DNA of 64,000 nt, taken from NCBI GenBank assembly GCA_910588295.1, contig CAJUQO010000004.1, positions 55,834 to 119,833 of the forward strand, written 5' to 3'. This DNA comes from an uncultured Lachnospiraceae bacterium. Its GTDB lineage: Bacteria > Bacillota > Clostridia > Lachnospirales > Lachnospiraceae. Position 1 is the stretch's first letter, and each line of letters starts with the position of its first letter. Shown one piece after another: positions 25,579 through 33,084 of the stretch. Made by a program: the position numbers and the translations under genes. Under the pieces are notes generated by a model. That model had not been told where the DNA came from and ran no database searches. It saw nothing but the letters and a program-made list of their open reading frames with translations.

Positions 25579-27984
25579 TTATTTGCACACAATATTGATA
25601 ATCTTTCCCGGAACATAGATTTCCTTGACGATATTCCCGGTCAGGCGCCCGGCCACCGCCTCTTTCCCCATGGCCAGGGCTTCCTCTTTGGAAGCGTTTC
25701 TGGCCAGGCGCACCGTCCCCCGGAGCTTGCCGTTAATCTGGACGCCGATTTCCACCGTATCCTCCACGGTCTTAGCCTCGTCATATTCCGGCCAGGAGGC
25801 ATTGTATAGCCTGCCGTCAAAACCGCCCAGCTCCCACAGCTCTTCCGTGATATGGGGGGCCACCGGGTTCAGCAGTGTGAGAAAGGTCTTATACTCGTCC
25901 CTAGTCACTTTGCCCGCCTTGGAGAAATCGTTGATCAGCGCCATCATGGCGGCGATGCCCGTATTGTATTTCAGGTTTTCAAAGTCATTACTCACCTTCT
26001 TGATGGTCTGATGCATCCGGGTCTCTAAAGCCTTACTGTAGCCGTCCTCCTCCGTCACCAGATCCTGCAGCTTCCATACGCGGTCCAGGAAACGGCGGCA
26101 GCCCTTCACTCCGTCGTCGGACCAGGCCGCTGCGGCGTCGAAAGCTCCGATAAACATTTCATACGTACGCAGCGTATCCGCGCCGAACTCGTTCACGATA
26201 TCGTCGGGATTGACCACATTGCCTCTGGACTTGGACATCTTCTCGCCGTTGGAGCCCAGAATCATGCCGTGGGAGGTACGTTTCTGATAAGGCTCCGGAC
26301 AGGGCACCACCCCCTGGTCGTAGAGAAACTTATGCCAGAACCGGGAATACAGAAGGTGGAGCGTGGTGTGCTCCATACCGCCGTTGTACCAGTCCACGGG
26401 CATCCAGTATTTCAGGGCCTCCGGGCCGGCCAGGGCCTGATCATTCGTGGGATCAATATAGCGCAGGAAATACCAGGAGGAACCGGCCCACTGGGGCATG
26501 GTGTCCGTCTCCCGCTCCGCCGGGCCGCCGCAACAGGGGCAGGTGGTCTCCACCCAGCTTCTCATCTTTGCCAGGGGGGATTCCCCGTTGTCGGTGGGCT
26601 CGTAATTCTCCACCTCGGGCAGCTCCAGGGGCAGCTCGCTCTCATCCACGGGCACAAAACCGCATTTCTCACATTTTACAATCGGGATCGGCTCGCCCCA
26701 ATAACGCTGGCGGGAAAATACCCAGTCCCGGAGCTTGAAATTGGTCTTAGCCGTTCCCAGTCCCTTTTCCACCAGCCAGTCAATGATGGCTTTCTTGGCC
26801 TCCTCCACGGATTTCCCGGTCAGGAATCCGGAATTCACCAGGGTTCCGGTGGCCACATCGGTGTATGCTTCCTTTTCCACATCGCCGCCCGCGATCACCT
26901 CGATGATGGGCAGGTTAAATTTCTTCGCGAATTCCCAGTCCCGGGTATCATGACCCGGCACAGCCATAATGGCGCCCGTGCCGTAGGACATCAGTACATA
27001 ATCCGATACCCAGATGGGGATTTCCTCACCGTTCACCGGATTGACGGCCGAAAGCCCCTCAATCTGCACGCCGGTCTTATCCTTAGCCAATTCCGTGCGC
27101 TCAAAATCTGACTTTTTCGCCGCCTGGTCCTGGTAGGCCGCAATCTCATCCCAGTTGGCGATCTCGTCTTTATACTTTTCCAGATAGGGATGCTCCGGAG
27201 ACACCACCATGTAAGTCACGCCAAAGAGGGTATCCGGCCTAGTGGTATAGATTCGCAGCTTTTCCTCCTTATTCTTAATGGAAAACTCTACCTCCGCGCC
27301 GTTGGAACGGCCGATCCAGTTTTTCTGAGACACTTTGACCCGCTCGATATAGTCCACCCCGTCCAGGTCGTCGATCAGCTTGTCGGCGTAATTGGTGATC
27401 TTTAACATCCACTGGCTTTTCACCCGGCGCACCACCTCGCTGCCGCAGCGCTCACAGACGCCGTTCACCACTTCCTCGTTGGCCAGGCCGCACTTGCAGG
27501 AAGTACACCAGTTGATGGGCATCTCGCTTTTGTAAGCCAGGCCCGCTTTGAACAGTTTCAAAAAAATCCACTGGGTCCATTTATAATAGTTCGGGTCGGT
27601 GGTGTTGACCTCCCTGTCCCAGTCGAAGGAATAGCCCAGAGCTTTCAGCTGCCCCTTAAAACGCTGGACATTGTTTTTCGTCACGATCTTCGGATGGATC
27701 TTATTTTTGATGGCGTAATTCTCCGTGGGCAGGCCGAAAGCGTCCCAGCCCATGGGGAACAGCACGTTATATCCCTGCATCCGCCGTTTCCTGGATACGA
27801 TATCCAGGGCCGTATAAGGGCGGGGATGCCCTACGTGGAGCCCCTGGCCCGAAGGGTAGGGGAACTCCACCAGCGCGTAAAATTTCGGTTTCGTATAATC
27901 ATTTTCAGCGGCAAAAGCTTTTTCATCCTCCCAGACCTTCTGCCATTTCCTCTCAATTACCTTGGGATTGTATACCTGACTCAT
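25579..27984 (-). CDS. leuS: Leucyl-tRNA synthetase
   Basis: Charges tRNA-Leu; class I synthetase of 801 residues. The HIGH box is HVGHPRPYT near residue 52, and KMSKSRGNVVNPDD is the second signature. An editing domain lies between them, as do zinc-binding pairs CTSCKCG...CERCG and CEKCG...CPCCGG. The start at 27984 has AAGGAG upstream and matches the family; an in-frame extension of 28 codons overlaps the upstream hairpin. No T-box leader motif is visible upstream, which is unusual for a Firmicutes leuS. Confidence 0.97.
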   Translation of the reverse strand: MSQVYNPKVIERKWQKVWEDEKAFAAENDYTKPKFYALVEFPYPSGQGLHVGHPRPYTALDIVSRKRRMQGYNVLFPMGWDAFGLPTENYAIKNKIHPKIVTKNNVQRFKGQLKALGYSFDWDREVNTTDPNYYKWTQWIFLKLFKAGLAYKSEMPINWCTSCKCGLANEEVVNGVCERCGSEVVRRVKSQWMLKITNYADKLIDDLDGVDYIERVKVSQKNWIGRSNGAEVEFSIKNKEEKLRIYTTRPDTLFGVTYMVVSPEHPYLEKYKDEIANWDEIAAYQDQAAKKSDFERTELAKDKTGVQIEGLSAVNPVNGEEIPIWVSDYVLMSYGTGAIMAVPGHDTRDWEFAKKFNLPIIEVIAGGDVEKEAYTDVATGTLVNSGFLTGKSVEEAKKAIIDWLVEKGLGTAKTNFKLRDWVFSRQRYWGEPIPIVKCEKCGFVPVDESELPLELPEVENYEPTDNGESPLAKMRSWVETTCPCCGGPAERETDTMPQWAGSSWYFLRYIDPTNDQALAGPEALKYWMPVDWYNGGMEHTTLHLLYSRFWHKFLYDQGVVPCPEPYQKRTSHGMILGSNGEKMSKSRGNVVNPDDIVNEFGADTLRTYEMFIGAFDAAAAWSDDGVKGCRRFLDRVWKLQDLVTEEDGYSKALETRMHQTIKKVSNDFENLKYNTGIAAMMALINDFSKAGKVTRDEYKTFLTLLNPVAPHITEELWELGGFDGRLYNASWPEYDEAKTVEDTVEIGVQINGKLRGTVRLARNASKEEALAMGKEAVAGRLTGNIVKEIYVPGKIINIVCK

Positions 27985-28022
27985 ATATAGCTCCTTTCGC
28001 TTGCGCGTATTTTTCACAAAAT

Positions 28023-28076
28023 AAGAGTGCATGTCCCCGCGCCGGACGAACAAATATCTGCGGGACATACACTCTT
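28023..28076 (-). terminator. Long hairpin between AAA/PD-(D/E)XK gene and leuS
   Basis: A 15-bp stem with one G-T pair (28023-28037 with 28062-28076) and a 24-base loop. On the minus strand it is followed by ATTTTGTG, only a weak T-tract. It probably ends the upstream gene's transcript, but because it is just 39 bases before leuS it could also be a leuS leader element. Confidence 0.55.
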
Positions 28077-28146
28077 ACTTTACTCACATCGGGAGGAAAA
28101 ATCAAGTATTTTTGCGAAAAGGTTTCGCTCATGCAAAAGGTTTCGC

Positions 28147-29826
28147 TCACCCGATCAGAACCTTCTTCCCCTCAAAGGCAAATCCATACCTCCGGATCCG
28201 CTCCGGGGCAATCCCCTTCGCTTCCAGCGTCGCCGCGTACCTCTTTTCTTCGATCTGATCCAGCGCCGCCTTCACCGTATCCTCCAGCGTGCCCTCCTCC
28301 TCCGGGTCATGCACCCTAAATTCCAGAATAATGGCGTCGTCCGTCCCCTTCAGCGGCTCCAGCATCACGTCATATCTGCCGTAACCGCTCTCCCGGTTGG
28401 ACGTCACCGCGTAGCGGCCCCGCAGTTCCACCAATAATCCCAGCACAAAACCGTGGTAAAAACGTTCTGGTTCCGCCTCTTCCGACGGCTTTTTCCCGGC
28501 GTCAAAGAAACTAAAAGTTTCCAAAGCCACTTTATTCATGTAAATATTCATGGCTTTTTTGTCATCGCACAGCAGCGCCTTTATAAACCTGCCGTACGCC
28601 GGGGTAAACTCAGAAAACCATTCCTCCACCATCCCCTCGAACATCAGGCGGACTTCCTCATTGGTCAGCACAAGCTCGCATCTGGTCTTTCCGCCTTCCA
28701 CAGTATAATTTTTTATTTTCAGGTAGCCGCCGGCCAACAGCAGACTCCAAACCGCACTTTCTTTATATGCCAGCTGACTGAAAACGACCTGTTCATCCAG
28801 TCTTGTACAAAAAGATTTTCCCAGCAGGAAATCTTCCATAACCATCTTGATATCCGGGGTTCCCTCCCGGATCAGCTTTCCCACCAGGCTGTTACTGCTG
28901 GTATTAGCCCAGTAAGGCAGGAATACACGCTTATCTAAATAATTAGTGATCGACCAGGGATTGTACATATTTTTTTTATCGCCGAAGCTGAATCCGTCAT
29001 ACCATTGCCTGGCCATCTCTTTTTTCCCCGACAATCCATACTCTTTCAGAACCTCCGATACCTCCTGCTGTGTGAACCCAAAGGAATCCGCATACTTCCG
29101 GGAAGTCGTCGTCACCACTTCCATATTGTTCAGATCCGAGAAAATAGATTCCTTGCTGACCCTGGTAATCCCCGTCAGCAGAGCCCGCTCCACATACGGG
29201 TTACTCTTAAAGGTGGCATTGAACAGATTCCGGATAAAAGATATCAGTTCCTCCCAGTATCCGCCCACATAGGCTTCCTGCAGAGGCGTGTCGTACTCAT
29301 CCAAAAGAATGATCGCCCGTTTCCCGTAATGCCGGTAAAGAAATTCAGATAATTTCTGTATGGCCATTACTGTCTCTGCCTCTTCCATGTCCGCACTGAC
29401 ACTCCGGAAAAAATTTTTATCTGTCAATGTGAGGGCGTCGCTGTCCAGCAAATAATAAAATCTGGAATACAAGCCCGTTATCAGGTATTTGATTCTTCTG
29501 TATACCTTCGGATACTTATTCTCCTTCACTTCTGCAAAGGAAAGAAAAATCACCGGGTAAGTACCCTGGAGCTTCCGATACCGCTCCTCCTCCCAAATCG
29601 ATAAGCCCTCGAACAGGCAACTTTTATCCTGACACTTCACAGAAAAAAACTGTTCCAGCATACTCATGGTCAGCGTCTTCCCAAAACGCCTGGGCCGGGT
29701 GATCAGGGTTACATCATCTCTATTCTCCCACCATTCTTGGATAAATCCTGTCTTATCCACGTAAAAGCAGTCGTTCTCTCTTATCTTTTCAAAGCTCTGT
29801 ATCCCGATTCCTACGGTTCTTGCCAT
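28147..29826 (-). CDS. AAA-ATPase-like protein with C-terminal PD-(D/E)XK nuclease domain (copy 1)
   Basis: 559-residue protein with an N-terminal AAA-ATPase_like domain and C-terminal PDDEXK_9/DUF1703 nuclease domain, an abundant but uncharacterised family in gut anaerobes. Walker A is RPRRFGKTLTMS at about residue 44, and Walker B is IILLDEYDTPLQEAY. The nuclease core is GYGRYDVMLEP...IILEFRV. The second-copy protein at 56.4 kb has EFKV there, so the catalytic Lys is Arg in this copy. N- and C-terminal thirds are nearly identical between copies while the middle differs. The promoter region is also shared. Confidence 0.85.
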   Translation of the reverse strand: MARTVGIGIQSFEKIRENDCFYVDKTGFIQEWWENRDDVTLITRPRRFGKTLTMSMLEQFFSVKCQDKSCLFEGLSIWEEERYRKLQGTYPVIFLSFAEVKENKYPKVYRRIKYLITGLYSRFYYLLDSDALTLTDKNFFRSVSADMEEAETVMAIQKLSEFLYRHYGKRAIILLDEYDTPLQEAYVGGYWEELISFIRNLFNATFKSNPYVERALLTGITRVSKESIFSDLNNMEVVTTTSRKYADSFGFTQQEVSEVLKEYGLSGKKEMARQWYDGFSFGDKKNMYNPWSITNYLDKRVFLPYWANTSSNSLVGKLIREGTPDIKMVMEDFLLGKSFCTRLDEQVVFSQLAYKESAVWSLLLAGGYLKIKNYTVEGGKTRCELVLTNEEVRLMFEGMVEEWFSEFTPAYGRFIKALLCDDKKAMNIYMNKVALETFSFFDAGKKPSEEAEPERFYHGFVLGLLVELRGRYAVTSNRESGYGRYDVMLEPLKGTDDAIILEFRVHDPEEEGTLEDTVKAALDQIEEKRYAATLEAKGIAPERIRRYGFAFEGKKVLIG

Positions 29827-29919
29827 ATCTGCACCATCCTTTCACCGGGCTGTCCACATACAGTGTCCCGCAACCCGCATACGCCGGTCATACAATTTCC
29901 GCATTCTGAGGCGCACAAA

Positions 29920-29967
29920 AACAGCCTGACCTGTTTACAGTATAACAAGTTCAGGCTGTTGAATCAA
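29920..29967 (-). promoter_or_regulatory. Promoter inside an inverted repeat (copy 1)
   Basis: Minus-strand TTGATT (29962-29967) and TATACT (29939-29944) with a 17-base spacer. Arms AACAGCCTGA (29920-29929) and TTCAGGCTGTT (29950-29960) form an inverted repeat around the -10 box. The same layout occurs before the second copy at 58150-58196. A repressor site or an early terminator hairpin is likely. Confidence 0.7.
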
Positions 29968-30021
29968 CGGTTATCCGGCAGGATATTTTTCAGGTTTCAC
30001 ACGAAAGGCCGCGCGCCTCCG

Positions 30022-30639
30022 TCAGATTTTCCACTGGATCTCTTTCCGGACCACCTTGGCCGGTACTCCGGCAGCCAGACACCGCTCCGGCACATCTTTT
30101 GTAACCACTGCGCCGGCCGCTATGACCGCCCCTTCCCCAATGGTCACTCCCTTTAAAATTTTTGCGCCCGTACCGATCCACACATGGCGTCCGATGCTTA
30201 CCGGCTGTGTCTTTGCATGCCGGTTTCCCAGAATTTCATGGGCGTCCGAATCCATAATCGTGACATTGTGGGAAATAGCCGCGTCTTCTCCGATCGTAAT
30301 CTTTTTTGTGCACCGCAGGATTAAATTACTGTTGCAAAAACCGCTTCCCAATTCCAGTTCGCCGCCTGAAAAACAAATGATATCCCCTCCGTAAAAAATA
30401 TCAAACATTCCGTTTACCGTAAGTCTTGCCCCTGTATCCAGCCTCAGATTTGTGACACGGCCGTTTTCCTGAAAGCAGTTGGTATTCAAACGAAGCCTGC
30501 CGGCGATATCCAGCCGGACAGACGGATCAATGCAAAAATATGTACCTCTGTATGGAATGATGTTTTTTTGTTGATAAGTATTCCTCAATATATCATACCT
30601 GTTTCTGTCAATTAATTCCTCCGGATTGGATTCCGCCAT
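30022..30639 (-). CDS. Hexapeptide-repeat acyltransferase (LbH)
   Basis: 205-residue left-handed beta-helix enzyme of the maltose/galactoside O-acetyltransferase type, expected to acetylate a sugar of the locus glycan. Hexapeptide repeats run through IGEDAAISHNV, VSIGRHVWIGTGAKILKGVTIGEGAVIAAGAVVTKDVP and AAGVPAKVVRK. The catalytic His is probably in SDAHEI. ATG at 30639 follows AAGGAG by six bases; a TTG five codons upstream is within the Shine-Dalgarno. It is the last gene of the glycan locus; no obvious T-rich terminator was found behind it. Confidence 0.85.
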   Translation of the reverse strand: MAESNPEELIDRNRYDILRNTYQQKNIIPYRGTYFCIDPSVRLDIAGRLRLNTNCFQENGRVTNLRLDTGARLTVNGMFDIFYGGDIICFSGGELELGSGFCNSNLILRCTKKITIGEDAAISHNVTIMDSDAHEILGNRHAKTQPVSIGRHVWIGTGAKILKGVTIGEGAVIAAGAVVTKDVPERCLAAGVPAKVVRKEIQWKI

Positions 30640-30679
30640 AGTTTTCTCCTTCAAATATCATCTTTGTTCCCCGTTACTA

Positions 30680-31807
30680 TTACTGTACAAATCGCTCTAT
30701 ATTTTCAATAACGGAAATAGAATCCAGCTTTTTCATAAAATCCTCTCTGCCTCTACCCGGTTCTACAGAATTTTCAAAACAGACGTTTCCCGCTATCACT
30801 TCCTCTATTTCTTTTTTTACCTGATATACATTATGCCGTATGGCATGCCAAAGCTCCTGTCCTTTCCGGGTATGCAGCATTACCATGGATGTGCCGCCGT
30901 CGCCCTCCCGCATATTCTCCTTCAGATCTACGCCCCAGAAATCTCCCAGAGTAACGTCAGAAACCCGCCGCAATCCTTTAAATTCACAGTTCGAACAGGA
31001 GGGCCTGATATACAGATTTTCTTCAATGTACCCGCGAATATAGAGATCGTGGTACCGATCCTCCAGATAGCAGGCGCCGTTTTCAAATTCAATCCTTGTG
31101 CTAAAACAGTTCCAGCCATAAGCCTTATTTTTAAACCACACTTTTTTCGTCTTCGATTGATGCAGCGCCTCCAATTCATCTAAAAATTTCCGATAAACCT
31201 TCGGTGAATTAGAACCTCTGCAAATGAAATCGATCAAATACAGTTGATCCATGGCTATATTTTCTTCCCCACAGTAGCGGTATACGCCCGCACACTGACA
31301 GGGCGTCCCGCAAAACAAGACCTCCTGGCCCTGTCGTAAACGACTGGCTATTTCCCGATAAACGTCGCCCATATCGGATTGCACATATTTCGACTGACGG
31401 ATCTGCCCGAGTTCTTCTTTCCTGTCTACAATCTTATGACAGACCATCTGCTCTCCGTCATAGGCGGCCCCGCAGACAACCCCGTTCCGATTCATAACGG
31501 CTGCGGCAAATTCACTGAATATACCGCCTGACGTGCTGTGATACCGGACGTCCCGGTCCAGCGACCAGGCCGCATATACCTTTATCCGCTCTTTCTGTCG
31601 GGAAGGGGCCTGCAAATATGCCGTGCATGAAACAGGACATACGCGTGTACATTTCCCGCAACGGATACACGTGTACTGATCTATAACCGGATACCAGAAG
31701 CCCTCTGCGTCTGTTTCCATGGAAACGGCCCCTACCGGACAAATATTTTTACATGTACCGCAGCCTGTACACATTTCTCTTTTTAAAATATCTATACAAG
31801 TATTCAT
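30680..31807 (-). CDS. Coenzyme F420 hydrogenase beta-subunit-like iron-sulfur protein
   Basis: FrhB/FdhB-type flavin and iron-sulfur protein of about 375 residues. Two 4Fe-4S motifs open it (CTGCGTCKNICP and CIRCGKCTRVCP), followed by the FrhB N- and C-terminal domains (TSGGIFSEFAAAV, FCGTPCQCAGVY, TLGDFWGVD). Relatives are regularly found beside polysaccharide pyruvyl transferases in surface-glycan loci, and this locus contains one. A redox modification of a sugar or its pyruvyl group is inferred. ATG at 31807 is preferred over a GTG three codons upstream. Confidence 0.85.
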   Translation of the reverse strand: MNTCIDILKREMCTGCGTCKNICPVGAVSMETDAEGFWYPVIDQYTCIRCGKCTRVCPVSCTAYLQAPSRQKERIKVYAAWSLDRDVRYHSTSGGIFSEFAAAVMNRNGVVCGAAYDGEQMVCHKIVDRKEELGQIRQSKYVQSDMGDVYREIASRLRQGQEVLFCGTPCQCAGVYRYCGEENIAMDQLYLIDFICRGSNSPKVYRKFLDELEALHQSKTKKVWFKNKAYGWNCFSTRIEFENGACYLEDRYHDLYIRGYIEENLYIRPSCSNCEFKGLRRVSDVTLGDFWGVDLKENMREGDGGTSMVMLHTRKGQELWHAIRHNVYQVKKEIEEVIAGNVCFENSVEPGRGREDFMKKLDSISVIENIERFVQ

Positions 31808-31839
31808 CACTGTCACTCGCTCTGCTTTTCACGGCCATG

Positions 31840-33084
31840 TTACAAATACAAATAATTTCTTTTCTGAATATTCTTTCCGCACTGTCCGCAATGCAGACAG
31901 GGAATATCCTTCACGGAATGGAGCGGCTCTTCCACACCCAATAACAGCCGGATCATTTTCAAATAATTTTCTGAATTAAGCGCGTTAACCAGACCTTCTT
32001 CAAAAACATTCACGCCCAAATCTTCATTCCACAACATACAGCAGCCCAAAAGACGTCCGTCGTAATTAATCTGAGGAGAAAATATCGTCTGATAACACAT
32101 ATCCGAACCGTACGTATAGTCAAATTTACTATTGTACTCTTTCATTGAAAAGCAATCAAAACCGGTAATTTTCTCTATTCTTTCTCTGTCTTTCGGCTCA
32201 AATTCACCTTTTACACACTCAAATTTGTAAAAAATATGCATGTTGAGCTCTTTAGCCATAACTGAAGCCTTCTCAAGGTCACATTCATTATGGGCCATTA
32301 AAATATACTGCCATTGGAGAACAGGCAATTCAGAATGGTATTTTTCTTTCCATTTATTCAATTTTTTTATATTTGCAATGACCGCGTCAAAATTTCCGTT
32401 ACGCCTGTAGAGGGAATAAATCTCCTGGGACGCGCCGTCAATGGATATATTGATGAAAGAGACCTGTGTTTTAACCAGTAATTCTAATATCTCGTCGGAT
32501 ACCGTATTAAAATTAACCCCGTTTCCGATGGTAATTTCAATATTTTTTTCATGGGCAAGCCGCAGTATTTTCCCCAAATCCGGATTCAGGAAAACCTCTC
32601 CGTTATTCGATATTTCTATTTTACGCACATGGGGATTTTCGTCTACAAATTTTGAAAAAGCGCCGAATTTCAGATAGCCCCTTCCCATTGTCCCGTAATT
32701 TCCGGTCCGCATATAGCAGTATGTACAATCAAGCTGACATAAAGTACACGTTTCCAGACGAACGCATCGGGGATTAAGCCGGATTTTTTTCTCTTTCAAC
32801 AATCTGCATACCCACTCGTGAGAAGATACAATATTGGTTTTTCGGCAGTGATACTTACACACAAGTTCATTAAATATTTCATGGAAATTATTTTTTACGC
32901 ATATTACAATGATAAACTCCTCATACTGTGTCCACGCTGAAGGCTCCAGGACCGGTATGCCATTCAGCTCTTTTTTTCGGGAATCCTTATCGAGAAACAC
33001 TTCTACATGATCCTTTAAGCCCAGAAAATTATCCAGCAATAGCCGGGTATGTTCTCCGGCTCCCCACACTACATATTTTTCCAT
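31840..33084 (-). CDS. Radical SAM/SPASM-like protein with N-terminal Rossmann module
   Basis: 414 residues. The first about 85 residues are a small Rossmann-like module (VVWGAGEHTRLLLDNF, then VFLDKD, GIPVLEPS, IIVIC). The radical SAM core follows with C-x3-C-x2-C as CQLDCTYC, and the C-terminus carries cysteines typical of a SPASM cluster (MCYQ, GCCMLW, CLHCGQCG). It would use a 4Fe-4S cluster and SAM to start radical chemistry on an unknown sugar or peptide. Its start overlaps the 3' end of the upstream gene by 16 bases, with GGAGGAGG just before the ATG, so the two are translationally coupled. Confidence 0.82.
   Translation of the reverse strand: MEKYVVWGAGEHTRLLLDNFLGLKDHVEVFLDKDSRKKELNGIPVLEPSAWTQYEEFIIVICVKNNFHEIFNELVCKYHCRKTNIVSSHEWVCRLLKEKKIRLNPRCVRLETCTLCQLDCTYCYMRTGNYGTMGRGYLKFGAFSKFVDENPHVRKIEISNNGEVFLNPDLGKILRLAHEKNIEITIGNGVNFNTVSDEILELLVKTQVSFINISIDGASQEIYSLYRRNGNFDAVIANIKKLNKWKEKYHSELPVLQWQYILMAHNECDLEKASVMAKELNMHIFYKFECVKGEFEPKDRERIEKITGFDCFSMKEYNSKFDYTYGSDMCYQTIFSPQINYDGRLLGCCMLWNEDLGVNVFEEGLVNALNSENYLKMIRLLLGVEEPLHSVKDIPCLHCGQCGKNIQKRNYLYL

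Noticed and set aside
27985..28146. T-box riboswitch for leuS
   Set aside because: Looked for the conserved T-box sequence and specifier loop on the minus strand; not found.
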